Shown in pieces: positions 53,201 to 61,782 of a stretch of DNA of 64,000 nt (the stretch's first letter is position 1; each line of letters opens with the position of its first letter). Source of the stretch: Poritiphilus flavus. Its GTDB lineage: Bacteria > Bacteroidota > Bacteroidia > Flavobacteriales > Flavobacteriaceae. Position numbers and translations under genes: made by a program. The stretch covers positions 124,001 through 188,000 of the forward strand of contig NZ_WXYO01000003.1 in assembly GCF_009901585.1 (NCBI RefSeq). The letters are read 5' to 3'. The notes under the pieces are model-generated. The model was not told the origin of the DNA. It saw only the letters and a program-made list of their open reading frames with translations, and did not search any database.

Positions 53201-54875
53201 AATTATATGGCTATTGCTATTTGCCACGCTTTTGTCGTGCAAGCAGGAAGTGAAAAAAACGGAAGCGGAGGTTGTACTCTGGGAACCATATAACGATTCG
53301 GCCCAGGTGGCGGCTAATCAGGATCATGAAGTAGAACGAATGCGTTACAAACTTATACAGTCTAAAGTAATTGATAAGAACGAGGTCTTCCGGCCACTTT
53401 ATGCTGAAGTTTCCGCCTTTTCCGAAACATCCTACCAAAAGCTCAAACCGCTGGTCCTGGAACAGGATATTCCCACAATTCAAGCTGCTGTCCGGTCCGG
53501 TAAGTTAACTTACGAAGAGTTGGTCTTGTTCTACCTCTACCGCATTTACAAATACGAACTGGATAATGTTACTACTCTGAATACGGTAATCGCATTGAAT
53601 CCCAATGTGGTTGATGAGGCGAGACAGCGGGATTCGGAATTAAAAGCGGGGGATACCGGGGATAAACATGCCATTTACGGTATGCCCATATTACTTAAAG
53701 ACAATATCAATTCCAGTGGTATGCGCACTACGGCCGGATCCATTGCTCTTGCTTACAACGATCCGGAAGATGCCTTCATCGTACGGCAATTAAAGGATAA
53801 AGGAGCCCTTATATTGGGTAAAGTAAATCTCAGCGAATGGGCGTACTTCATGTGTAGTGGTTGCCCGGTGGGATACAGCGCGATTGGCGGACAGACCCTT
53901 AACCCTTACGGTCCCAGACAGTTTGAATCCGGAGGATCCAGTTCGGGAAGCGGTACTTCTGTTGCTGCTAATTACGCCGTTGCCGCTGTGGGCACGGAAA
54001 CCTCCGGCTCCATCTTGTCCCCCTCCAGCCAGAATTCCGTGGTAGGCCTGAAACCTACCGTAGGCCTTTTGAGCAGATCGGGTATCGTTCCTATCTCAGG
54101 AACCCTGGATACCCCCGGTCCGATGACCAAAAATGTGACGGACAATGGAATATTCCTGGATGCTATGAGGGGTTTTGACGAGACGGATGAGGCCTCGGTA
54201 CAGACAAATTGGGAAGGTGTATGGTACAAACCGGCCGAAGATGACAGCGGCCTTAAAGGGAAAAAACTTGGGGTGTTTAAAAGTTTAATGGAAAGTGATT
54301 CAATTTACAGGACTACCGTCGCAAAACTACGCGATTTAGGAGCTCGGATCTTTGAGTTTAGTCCACCTGAAGTAGATATGAGTGGCTTCATCAATATCTT
54401 GAATATGGATATGAAGCACGATCTGCCGGCTTACCTTGAACGTTTTACTAAGAACAATTCGGAAGTGACTATCAACTCTATCGCTGATGCTGTAGCATTC
54501 AATGAAAGCGATTCCCTGCTCCGAATTCCTTATGGACATGCCTTGTTTGAAGGCATACTGGCGGATTCGACAACGGCGGAGGAATTGGCAGAAATTAAAG
54601 CCCGTCTCCAGAAAAACGGCAGGACCTACTTTAATACTGCCATGAATGAATTCAGGCTGGATGCGGTCTTGTCCATAAACAACTACCACGCCGGATATGC
54701 CGCTGTCGCCAAATACCCGGCTCTAACTGTACCCATGGGGTACAAAGAGTCCGGAGAGCCTATTAGTCTGACCTTTATCGGAAAACAATACGAAGAAGGG
54801 AGACTACTGAAATTAGGAAAGGCTTTCGAAGATGCAATTCAGGCACGCAATATGCCTCAGGGGTATGAGGACTGA
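53193..54875 (+). CDS. Amidase lipoprotein (amidase signature family)
   Basis: The 560-residue protein has a lipobox LLSC (C16) and an amidase-signature domain from about 95. The Ser-cisSer-Lys triad is visible as K169 (LLKDNI), the cis-Ser in GGSSSGSG (247-254, about S250) and the nucleophile S273 in GTETSGSIL. The usual TDTGGS is TETSGS here. Related secreted Bacteroidota amidases resemble glutamyl-tRNA amidotransferase A folds but act on small amides. It is the last gene before the octamer repeat region. Confidence 0.93.
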   Translation: MNRIIWLLLFATLLSCKQEVKKTEAEVVLWEPYNDSAQVAANQDHEVERMRYKLIQSKVIDKNEVFRPLYAEVSAFSETSYQKLKPLVLEQDIPTIQAAVRSGKLTYEELVLFYLYRIYKYELDNVTTLNTVIALNPNVVDEARQRDSELKAGDTGDKHAIYGMPILLKDNINSSGMRTTAGSIALAYNDPEDAFIVRQLKDKGALILGKVNLSEWAYFMCSGCPVGYSAIGGQTLNPYGPRQFESGGSSSGSGTSVAANYAVAAVGTETSGSILSPSSQNSVVGLKPTVGLLSRSGIVPISGTLDTPGPMTKNVTDNGIFLDAMRGFDETDEASVQTNWEGVWYKPAEDDSGLKGKKLGVFKSLMESDSIYRTTVAKLRDLGARIFEFSPPEVDMSGFINILNMDMKHDLPAYLERFTKNNSEVTINSIADAVAFNESDSLLRIPYGHALFEGILADSTTAEELAEIKARLQKNGRTYFNTAMNEFRLDAVLSINNYHAGYAAVAKYPALTVPMGYKESGEPISLTFIGKQYEEGRLLKLGKAFEDAIQARNMPQGYED

Positions 54876-54879
54876 TTAG

Positions 54880-55202
54880 TAGTAGTCAGTGAACAGTAAT
54901 CAGTGAACAGTCCTTGAGCTTGCGTTCCGAGAGTTCAACAATCTAACCGTCTAAATATCCAAACGTCTAAGAATCTAACCGTCTAACTATCCAAAAGTCT
55001 AAAAATCCAGCCATCCAAAAGTCTAAAAATCTAACCTTCCAACTATCCAACAGTCTAAATTTCCAAATTCTCAAATTGACAAATCGCCTTCCTGCTTTAA
55101 AAATGCAGTGCCAAAGCTTAACTTAAACTTGGGGTGGGGCTTAGAACCCCATTTTCAGTGGGCAGTTTGCAGTGGGCAGTTAACAGTCCTTCAGCTAGGC
55201 TT
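54880..55202. repeat. Array-flanking CAGTGAACAGT/CAGTGGGCAGT repeats
   Basis: Short direct repeats (CAGTGAACAGT twice near 54887-54912 and CAGTGGGCAGT twice near 55159-55182) precede each octamer array, and related segments follow. Together with the arrays they make up a gene-free block of about 500 bases. Confidence 0.7.
54943..55086. repeat. Octamer tandem array 1 (18 units, consensus CYAANNNT)
   Basis: Eighteen consecutive 8-base units keep exact register, each close to CYAANNNT (for example CTAACCGT, CTAACTAT, CCAAAAGT, CTAAAAAT, CCAGCCAT). The last few units decay. Confidence 0.92.
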
Positions 55203-55402
55203 CCAGGAATCTAAGAATCTAACCGTCTAACTATCCAAAAGTCTAAAAATCCAGCCATCCAAAAGTCTAAAAATCTAACCGTCTAAATATCCAAACGTCT
55301 AACCGTCTAAAAATCTAACCGTCCAACTATCCAAACGTCTAACCGTCTAAAAATCTAACCGTCCAACTATCCTACCGTCTAAATTTTCATATTCTCAAAT
55401 TG
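55203..55402. repeat. Octamer tandem array 2 (25 units, consensus CYAANNNT)
   Basis: Twenty-five 8-base units in exact register. A 70-base stretch is identical to array 1 (54967-55036 equals 55211-55280) and an internal 40-base block recurs. Both arrays end with units like CTAAATTT then TCAAATTG. Confidence 0.92.
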
Positions 55403-55404
55403 CA

Positions 55405-55432
55405 ATCCTCCTTCGGCAAAGCTTCGGAGGAT
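55405..55432. repeat. Dispersed inverted repeat, copy 1
   Basis: A palindromic segment, ATCCTCC-TTCGGCAAAGCTTC-GGAGGAT, directly after array 2. A near-identical reverse copy is at 59541-59566. Confidence 0.6.
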
Positions 55433-55450
55433 GAAAGTGGAAAGAAATCG

Positions 55451-55458
55451 TATTTTTG
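55451..55458 (+). promoter_or_regulatory. -7 promoter element of rimO
   Basis: TATTTTTG fits TAnnTTTG, so transcription would start near 55465. This rules out the TTG at 55456 as start and supports the ATG at 55477. Confidence 0.55.
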
Positions 55459-55476
55459 CAGTCCAGAAAGAAATTC

Positions 55477-56841
55477 ATGCGTACCAAATCCCTGAAAAAG
55501 AATAAGATCAATGTAGTTACTCTGGGCTGTTCCAAAAACCTTTACGATTCTGAGGTATTAATGGGTCAGCTTAAGGCGAATCAGAAAGAGGTGGTTCACG
55601 AGGAGGAAGGCAATGTAGTGGTGATCAATACCTGCGGTTTTATTGCTAATGCCAAAGAAGAGAGCGTAAATACCATTTTAGATTTCGTTCGCAAGAAGGA
55701 GTCAGGAGAAGTAGACAAGGTCTTTGTTACCGGATGCCTTAGCGAGCGCTACAAGCCGGACCTGGAAAAGGAGATCCCTGATGTAGATGCCTACTTTGGA
55801 ACCAGCGACCTGCCAAACCTGCTTAAGGCCCTGGGCGCGGACTATAAACACGAATTAATAGGCGACAGACTTACCACTACACCCAAAAACTACGCCTATC
55901 TTAAGATAGCAGAAGGTTGTGACAGGCCCTGTTCTTTTTGCGCCATACCTTTGATGAGAGGAAAACACCGGAGCAAACCGATTGAGGAACTGGTACTTGA
56001 AGCTGAAAAATTAGCTGCAAAAGGGGTGAAAGAGCTTATTTTGATCGCCCAGGACCTTACTTACTACGGGCTCGACCTCTACAAAAAGCGTCAACTGGCA
56101 GACTTGCTCGGGGCCTTGGTCCAGGTAGAAGGTATTGAATGGATCCGTTTGCACTACGCCTTCCCCACTGGATTTCCAATGGATGTGCTAGAGGTTATGC
56201 GGAAAGAGCCTAAGATCTGCAATTATATAGACATTCCGCTACAGCATATCTCCGATAAGATCTTAAAAAGTATGCGCAGGGGTACGACGGAAGAGAAGAC
56301 CACCGCGCTCTTGCAGAACTTCAGGAAGGCCGTTCCGGATATGGCGATCAGAACAACATTGATCGTGGGATATCCCGGGGAGACCAAAGAGGATTTTCAG
56401 TTACTCAAAGAATGGGTCAGGAAAATGCGCTTTGAACGCTTGGGATGCTTCACCTACAGTCATGAAGAAAATACCCACGCCTTCCAACTCAATGACGATG
56501 TTCCCGAAATCCTAAAGCAGCAACGCGCTAATGAGATCATGGAATTACAGTCACAGATCTCCTGGGAACTGAACCAGGAGAAGGTAGGGAAGGTCTTTCG
56601 ATGCCTGATCGATCGCAAAGAGGGAAATTACTTTGTCGGAAGGACAGAATTCGACTCCCCTGATGTGGACAATGAAGTGCTTGTAGACGCATCCCGTTTC
56701 TATTTAAAGCAAGGTGATTTCGCTACAATCCGCATTACCGATGCGGCAGACTTTGACCTCTACGGTGAACCGGTTTCAGTATCTTCTGAATTGGAAACCT
56801 TTTCAGAGGTAGGATCAAAAAACGGCTCTGAGATAAATTAG
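55477..56841 (+). CDS. rimO: Ribosomal protein S12 methylthiotransferase RimO
   Basis: The 454-residue radical SAM enzyme methylthiolates Asp88 of S12. The N-terminal cluster cysteines are C18 (TLGCSKN), C53 (NTCGF) and C87 (GCLSERY). The SAM cluster motif CxxxCxxC is at C148/C152/C155 (GCDRPCSFCAIP). The C-terminal TRAM domain follows (about 375-435). The start is the ATG at 55477; a longer TTG frame begins before the predicted transcript start. Confidence 0.95.
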   Translation: MRTKSLKKNKINVVTLGCSKNLYDSEVLMGQLKANQKEVVHEEEGNVVVINTCGFIANAKEESVNTILDFVRKKESGEVDKVFVTGCLSERYKPDLEKEIPDVDAYFGTSDLPNLLKALGADYKHELIGDRLTTTPKNYAYLKIAEGCDRPCSFCAIPLMRGKHRSKPIEELVLEAEKLAAKGVKELILIAQDLTYYGLDLYKKRQLADLLGALVQVEGIEWIRLHYAFPTGFPMDVLEVMRKEPKICNYIDIPLQHISDKILKSMRRGTTEEKTTALLQNFRKAVPDMAIRTTLIVGYPGETKEDFQLLKEWVRKMRFERLGCFTYSHEENTHAFQLNDDVPEILKQQRANEIMELQSQISWELNQEKVGKVFRCLIDRKEGNYFVGRTEFDSPDVDNEVLVDASRFYLKQGDFATIRITDAADFDLYGEPVSVSSELETFSEVGSKNGSEIN

Positions 56842-56855
56842 GAGTTGATTTTCTC

Positions 56856-57647
56856 CTATAAAATCACATTGGAGATCAGATTTTCTACGGTTGGATGATC
56901 GTTTCCTCCGGGCGGCTCAATGGTAATATTCAGCGATTCCGCATGGTCTATATATTTCAGGCTTATCCATTGCTGATTCGTTGGTACCAGACCCATATTG
57001 ATCATCTCACCTTCAACATCCGCCCACATTTGATAAACCTTCTCGGCATCCAGGGTGGGTAGCCCCTGTGAATTCACCACTACCTCCTTGGTCGCATGGT
57101 TTAAATAAGCTATCACTTTAGATTCCGGAAGTAATTGGTTTCCAACAAGTACCAGGGGAACCACATTCGGATTATTGATCTGCTGATACCGCATATTGGT
57201 TTCCTGGTAGTTTTGTTCCAGATCGTTTATTCTCGATTGCATTTCGGCCGTCTGTTGTTGTAACAACTGCAGGTTCTCTTCGGCCGTTTGCCATCTCAGG
57301 TATAGCCAGAACGAGCCCAGGGCAAAAAGAGCTGCCAGACTTGCGGCCACTAATAAGCGGCTTCGCTGAAAAGTAGGGGATTCGGAAGCTGAATTCAATT
57401 GTCGGACACCTACTTCCTTATTTTCAGACTCCAGCGAACTTTTTAAGGACTGCTTCACCTTTTCAGGTGGGTCTACGGCATTTTCAAAGGCCATGCGCTC
57501 AAAGTCTTCTTCCATAATCCGGTATTGCTCTCTGAGTTCCATGTCTTCATTAAGAGCCTTTTCAACAGCGACTACTTCCTTATCTCCCAGTTCCCCCAGA
57601 AGATATAATTCCAAAAGTCCTTCGTCTATGATCTTTTTCTTATCCAT
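56856..57647 (-). CDS. Anti-sigma factor (RskA-like C-terminal domain)
   Basis: The 263-residue protein has a cytoplasmic N-terminus (1-95), a membrane helix at about 98-117, a coiled-coil (about 120-155: LQLLQQQTAEMQSRINDLEQ) and an extracytoplasmic domain ending in an NxSxxG-type region (EVVVNSQGLPTLDAEKVYQ, PPGGNDHP). This is the RskA/anti-sigma-K layout. Its start overlaps the sigma stop by eight bases, so translation is coupled. Confidence 0.88.
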   Translation of the reverse strand: MDKKKIIDEGLLELYLLGELGDKEVVAVEKALNEDMELREQYRIMEEDFERMAFENAVDPPEKVKQSLKSSLESENKEVGVRQLNSASESPTFQRSRLLVAASLAALFALGSFWLYLRWQTAEENLQLLQQQTAEMQSRINDLEQNYQETNMRYQQINNPNVVPLVLVGNQLLPESKVIAYLNHATKEVVVNSQGLPTLDAEKVYQMWADVEGEMINMGLVPTNQQWISLKYIDHAESLNITIEPPGGNDHPTVENLISNVIL

Positions 57648-58209
57648 ATGCCAACGCTTCGATAAACCATAACACTAACAATGCCTCATTCTGATAACGC
57701 TGCCGAAGCTGTTTCAACGCTTGTCTTACATAAGATTTGAAGGTCCCAAGTGGAACCCCCATCTCCTCATGCGCTTCGCGATGGGTTAATCCCTGGAAAT
57801 AAACCAACTCCAGAGCCCTGCGGTGATGTGGTTCCAACTTTTTTAGTATACCGTTCAGGGCGGTGTAATCTGGTTTTGTTAGTTCCGCACTTTTATTATC
57901 ATATACATTTAAATCTTCCGTTTGGATGAGGTTGTCCGTCTTTCTTAGTGCATTTAAGGTGGTATTTTTGGCGATTCGGTAAGCCCAGGTATAAAACTTA
58001 CCCTTTTGTGAGTCATAAGTCCCGATTTTTTGCCAGATCTTCACAAAGGTATCTTGTAGTATGTCGTTGGCAAGGTCTTCCCGTTTACACATCCTGAGAA
58101 TAACGCCATACAAGGCTCCCGAGTACTTGTCGTACAAGGAGTACAGAGCGTCCTTTTCACCATTACGCAGCCTCTCTAGTGCCAAAATGTCTCCAGCCTT
58201 TGTGCTCAT
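57640..58209 (-). CDS. ECF RNA polymerase sigma factor
   Basis: The 189-residue protein has sigma region 2 (about 20-85: LYDKYSGALYGVILRMC, DILQDTFVKIWQKIGTYD, FYTWAYRIAKNTTLNALR) and region 4 (about 115-172: LEPHHRRALELVYFQGLTH, EEMGVPLGTFKSYVRQAL). It pairs with the overlapping anti-sigma gene. The fasciclin gene starts 124 bases away in the opposite direction, an arrangement often seen in this family; whether the sigma factor regulates it is unknown. Confidence 0.95.
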   Translation of the reverse strand: MSTKAGDILALERLRNGEKDALYSLYDKYSGALYGVILRMCKREDLANDILQDTFVKIWQKIGTYDSQKGKFYTWAYRIAKNTTLNALRKTDNLIQTEDLNVYDNKSAELTKPDYTALNGILKKLEPHHRRALELVYFQGLTHREAHEEMGVPLGTFKSYVRQALKQLRQRYQNEALLVLWFIEALAYG

Positions 58210-58332
58210 ATTTGTGTTAAAGATATGATAAAAAAGCCCCCTTGCTCATCCCTCGGCCAATACCCTGTGTAATTAAGAGAGAAAAGTGCACGAATTCAAT
58301 CACCTTTTAAAATTAAATCTAAAAAACAAATC

Positions 58333-58854
58333 ATGAAAAAAGTACTCTTTATTATTTCGACAGCGGCCTTGTTTTTATTCGTTCAGACCGTATCAGCTCA
58401 GAATAAATCCAAGGATATAGTAGATATCGCTGTATCCGTAGACGATTTCTCAACCCTGGTTTCCGCATTACAGGCGGCAGATCTTGTTAATGCCCTAAAA
58501 GGAGACGGGCCGTTTACGGTTTTCGCCCCGGTAAATTCCGGTTTCGCCAAAATAGATTCAAACGCCCTGAATTCATTGTTGCAACCTGAGAACAAGGAAA
58601 AGCTGGCTGCGATTCTCACCTATCATGTGGTAGCCGGAAAACTGGCAGCAGCCGACGTGGTTAAAGCCCTGGAAAGCGGCAACGGTAAAGCGGAGTTAAC
58701 CACTTTAAATGGAGCCAAAGTGATGGCGGTTAAGAAAGATGATGGGATCTACCTAAAAGATACCAAAGGAAATTACAGCAAAATTGCAAAGACTGATGTA
58801 ATGGCTTCTAACGGAGTGATTCATATTATCGAAGATGTGGTGATGCCCAACTAA
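58333..58854 (+). CDS. Secreted fasciclin domain protein
   Basis: The 173-residue protein has a signal peptide (1-22, ending TVSAQ) and one fasciclin (FAS1) domain: DIVDIAVSVDDFSTLVSAL, the H1-like GPFTVFAPVNSGFAKI and the closing NGVIHIIEDVVMPN. Fasciclin proteins mediate adhesion or cell-surface contact. It is divergent from the sigma/anti-sigma pair and ends at a strong terminator. Confidence 0.93.
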   Translation: MKKVLFIISTAALFLFVQTVSAQNKSKDIVDIAVSVDDFSTLVSALQAADLVNALKGDGPFTVFAPVNSGFAKIDSNALNSLLQPENKEKLAAILTYHVVAGKLAAADVVKALESGNGKAELTTLNGAKVMAVKKDDGIYLKDTKGNYSKIAKTDVMASNGVIHIIEDVVMPN

Positions 58855-58877
58855 GGGAGGGTTATGTTGTTGTTTCC

Positions 58878-58909
58878 AAAAGCACCGCTTCCTAAGGCGG
58901 TGCTTTTTT
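58878..58909. terminator. Bidirectional intrinsic terminator
   Basis: AAAAGCACCGC pairs with GCGGTGCTTTT around an eight-base loop, with A and T runs on both sides. It separates the fasciclin gene from the convergent SRPBCC gene. Confidence 0.9.
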
Positions 58910-59423
58910 ACATATTTACAAACTCAAAGCCCGCCAATGGGATCTTAGTGAGATCAAATTCTGTTTCGTTAAGCAAAATCCCATGTTCCAGATAGGCCTT
59001 GAGGTTTGCCATCCAGAAGCTCCAGCCGTTACTGCAACCGTAGTGAATATTTAACTTGCTCTCTTCATCAGTCGGGATCTCATATTGTCTTAAACTAAGC
59101 AAAACAGCCTTGCCATGATCTTCCAGGCTTATGGCTACCTTACTTACTTCCGCGAAAGAGATCTCAATATAATTCTTACCATTTGCCTGGATGACCTGGC
59201 CTTTTTCCTGTCCATCCCAATTGTGCCATTCCCAGATATAAGTATCGCCAGCCTTTATAAACTCTTTTGAGTCGCGAAGTTTGCCCTCGGAGGTAAGATA
59301 ATCCGCCTTCCTGAGGAACCAGGAGCAAATCCCTTCGGAGGTGCCCCAGCACCAGTACATTTTCTCCATTGATGTCTTAATGTAGATCTTCTTTGTAAAG
59401 GAATCGAAGCTTAATTTTTCCAT
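58908..59423 (-). CDS. SRPBCC/START-like domain protein
   Basis: The 171-residue protein has an AHSA1-like ligand-binding fold: FTKKIYIKTSMEKMYWCWGT, WEWHNWDGQEKGQV, IEISFAEVSKVAISL and a C-terminal GWSFWMANLKAYLEHG helix. The ligand is unknown. It is a single gene. Confidence 0.85.
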   Translation of the reverse strand: MEKLSFDSFTKKIYIKTSMEKMYWCWGTSEGICSWFLRKADYLTSEGKLRDSKEFIKAGDTYIWEWHNWDGQEKGQVIQANGKNYIEISFAEVSKVAISLEDHGKAVLLSLRQYEIPTDEESKLNIHYGCSNGWSFWMANLKAYLEHGILLNETEFDLTKIPLAGFEFVNM

Positions 59424-59540
59424 GATTGATGTATTAATTGATGATTGTTTATGCGATTAGCCAATGAATTATGTAGGGATAAAACCGGTTTTAGCGCGTA
59501 AATGCAACTAAATAATAGCATCTGTCCACTGGCTAATTTA

Positions 59541-59566
59541 TCCTCCGAAGCTTTGGCTAAGGAGGA
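59541..59566. repeat. Dispersed inverted repeat, copy 2
   Basis: TCCTCCGAAGCTTTGGCTAAGGAGGA matches the reverse complement of copy 1 at 55405-55432 apart from a few bases in the centre. Confidence 0.6.
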
Positions 59567-59615
59567 CTGCTAAATGCCAACTGATTTCACCCTTCGTAGT
59601 TTCAGCGAGGGAGGT

Positions 59616-60794
59616 TTATTCACTCCCCTTACGTTCCAATTCTATCTGGTAGAGCTGTCTTCCCAATTCTGCCAGAAAGGGAATGCCCGTTTCGTCGTAT
59701 TCGTAGGCATCGTCATTGAAGATCCCGTCCTTGTTTACGAGTATGGTCGCGGTGAGCATAAATTCAATCCCGTTACGGGTATCAACAATATAAGCGCAAT
59801 CCGTTAGCGCCCCGTAAGCAAATCCTACTTTATTGTATATCTGGATATGGTCCGGGATGACGTCATCTGTATCTCCGTATAGGAAAAACTTGCAGTAACC
59901 GTCGTAATAGGTCTTAGGATCGTAATCCGCTTCTCTCGGAAGGATCTGCATGGCATCCAGCAGAAACTCACGCTGATCCTCACTTAAGCGAAACTGCTCT
60001 TCGTCGCTGAAGTTTTGAGGAAAAACAACCCGTTTCAAAACCCCGTGCTGTGTGGCTATGGGATAATAGTTCTTTAAACTAAAATCAAAAGGTTCCATAT
60101 AAAGCGAATCCTCAGCATAGTAGCCCCTGCCCTTCATGACCCCTTCAAGTTCAAGTGCCTTCGGCTCCGTATTCATTAGGGAGGAAGTGGTGGCCAGGGT
60201 ACTGTCATTCATGTAAAGGATAAGCGGTTTAGTAGTAAGCACATCGGAGTGAAATCCCAACCTGTGCGAAATGCGTACCGGGGAAACGCCTTTTTCGCTT
60301 AGATTGTGATTTATGGTGTCTTGCCCAAGAAATTCCAGCAATCTGTTGTTGGCATGATTATCACTTACCGCAAAGATCTTTATAACGTCTTCGGCAAAGG
60401 TGTTTTCTACGGAATCTCCTTCAATGTAGAATTTTACATCCCGGGAGAGGCTGTCAATATGATTCAGTTTTTCCAATGCAAGTACGGCAATGGGAAATTT
60501 AACTGTACTCGCGGGGTAGAAATACCTATCCTTGTCTACCTGGAAGTCGAAATCACTGAACAATATGCTGTCATTCCTGCGGTCTATTTGGGTATAGCGA
60601 ATTTGTACTTCATAGTTCTCTACACTGTCCATCACCTTCCTGATCTTTGGATTGTCTGAGGACAAGGCAACCTCTAGCGGATTTTTTTGCGAAACTCCGG
60701 CAGCGCAATTGAGGATTAACAAGGTCCCTGACAAAAACAAAAAGAGCCGGATGTACCTTAATATAAAATTGAAAATGTAGTGAACGTTAACCAT
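59616..60794 (-). CDS. Lipoprotein serine hydrolase of the class A beta-lactamase-like fold
   Basis: The 392-residue protein has a lipobox LNC (C30) and a beta-lactamase/transpeptidase-like domain. The SxxK motif is S96-T-V-K99 (PASTVKF), the SDN motif is 144-146 (AVSDNHANN) and the third motif is KVG (322-324) instead of the KTG of beta-lactamases. It is therefore likely an esterase or peptidase rather than a true beta-lactamase. The start overlaps an upstream small gene by eight bases. Substrate unknown. Confidence 0.87.
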   Translation of the reverse strand: MVNVHYIFNFILRYIRLFLFLSGTLLILNCAAGVSQKNPLEVALSSDNPKIRKVMDSVENYEVQIRYTQIDRRNDSILFSDFDFQVDKDRYFYPASTVKFPIAVLALEKLNHIDSLSRDVKFYIEGDSVENTFAEDVIKIFAVSDNHANNRLLEFLGQDTINHNLSEKGVSPVRISHRLGFHSDVLTTKPLILYMNDSTLATTSSLMNTEPKALELEGVMKGRGYYAEDSLYMEPFDFSLKNYYPIATQHGVLKRVVFPQNFSDEEQFRLSEDQREFLLDAMQILPREADYDPKTYYDGYCKFFLYGDTDDVIPDHIQIYNKVGFAYGALTDCAYIVDTRNGIEFMLTATILVNKDGIFNDDAYEYDETGIPFLAELGRQLYQIELERKGSE

Positions 60795-61044
60795 CGTAAA
60801 TTTCTCCGCGATTAGGTTTTAAATCATCTCTTACCTGCCGCATCTGGGATTCATTTACCACCAGGTAGGCAATGCTATGTGCATCGCTGAGGTCCGTAGA
60901 CCCGCTTATCTGAAGATCCAGACCCTCCAATACGGCATATTCCAGCAGATGCTTTTTATAATGCTGGGCAGTATTCCTGGCAGTGGGTCCCCGGAAATCC
61001 CAGATCAACTTGATTTTTTTTGCTTTAGTGTCCTGTTTTTCCAT
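60787..61044 (-). CDS. Small hypothetical protein, serine-hydrolase neighbour
   Basis: I do not recognise this 85-residue protein. It is hydrophilic with a basic N-terminus and a mixed alpha/beta pattern (KIKLIWDFRGPTARNTAQHY, SDAHSIAYLVVNESQMR). It lies between an SRPBCC gene and the serine hydrolase, overlapping the latter by eight bases, so coexpression is likely. Confidence 0.7.
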   Translation of the reverse strand: MEKQDTKAKKIKLIWDFRGPTARNTAQHYKKHLLEYAVLEGLDLQISGSTDLSDAHSIAYLVVNESQMRQVRDDLKPNRGEIYDG

Positions 61045-61047
61045 GGC

Positions 61048-61503
61048 CTAAGATTCTGAAACGGAAACTCCTTTTTCTGCGAATGCCTTAAAGTCCTGCA
61101 GGTACTTGAGCGATTGCTTTTTAAATGCTCCCGGCATGAGGAAACCCATAACTTTCATCATAAACCCTGAGAATTGAAATTCTGATTCAGAGATCCATTT
61201 GGTCGTATGATCATCGAGATCGTTGAAGTAATTTTTTTGGATGTTATGTACTCCTTTGGTGTCATACGTGGTATGGAATTCATAAGGTAAATTGCGTTTG
61301 ATGATGGTCTCAACCAGCACCATTTCCCGTTTACCCATCTTGTAATGTAACTCCATTTTGGCCCCTTCTTCCCCGGGATTGCCGGAAATCTGTTTGTACT
61401 CCGTCAAACCACGCTGCCAATGCCTCATGTTTTCAGGATTATCCAGCTTTTTTATGAATTCCGTCCTGGGAAGATCAATAGTAATTTCAGTCGTATATTT
61501 CAT
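61048..61503 (-). CDS. SRPBCC family protein
   Basis: The 151-residue protein has a polyketide-cyclase/SRPBCC fold: TEITIDLPRTEFIKKLDNPE, WQRGLTEYKQISGNPGEEG and the C-terminal ALKYLQDFKAF-like helix. It is the first gene of a three-gene unit with the small hypothetical and the serine hydrolase. Ligand unknown. Confidence 0.85.
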   Translation of the reverse strand: MKYTTEITIDLPRTEFIKKLDNPENMRHWQRGLTEYKQISGNPGEEGAKMELHYKMGKREMVLVETIIKRNLPYEFHTTYDTKGVHNIQKNYFNDLDDHTTKWISESEFQFSGFMMKVMGFLMPGAFKKQSLKYLQDFKAFAEKGVSVSES

Positions 61504-61748
61504 CGGATTAGTTAGTTTCCACTAATTTAAGAAATTAAAAGCGCAATTAAATCTACAGCCGTAACAGCCATGTCTTCGCTCTGGACAGTTACAAATAGCA
61601 TAGCGGGTATTGGTAGGTCCAAAGTTTTATGCTAACGAATGTGTTAACGAGAAGGAATAACGACCTTAAAGTTTACCGCGACCTTAAGGATGATAAGACT
61701 TGCGCTGTTTTACAACATTCTCAAAGTGTTAATACCTAAGTCAAATCC

Positions 61749-61778
61749 TTGTGTACGATTTTGTAATGCTTATTTTTG
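61749..61778 (+). promoter_or_regulatory. Consensus Bacteroidota promoter
   Basis: TTG (61749-61751), 19 bases, then TATTTTTG (61771-61778) matches the consensus exactly. The start predicted near 61784 is practically on the next gene's ATG (61783), so the mRNA would be leaderless or nearly so. Confidence 0.7.
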
Positions 61779-61782
61779 CCCA

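Noticed and set aside
54943-55402. CRISPR array
   Set aside because: Units are 8 bases, contiguous and without unique spacers, so this is a tandem array, not a repeat-spacer array.
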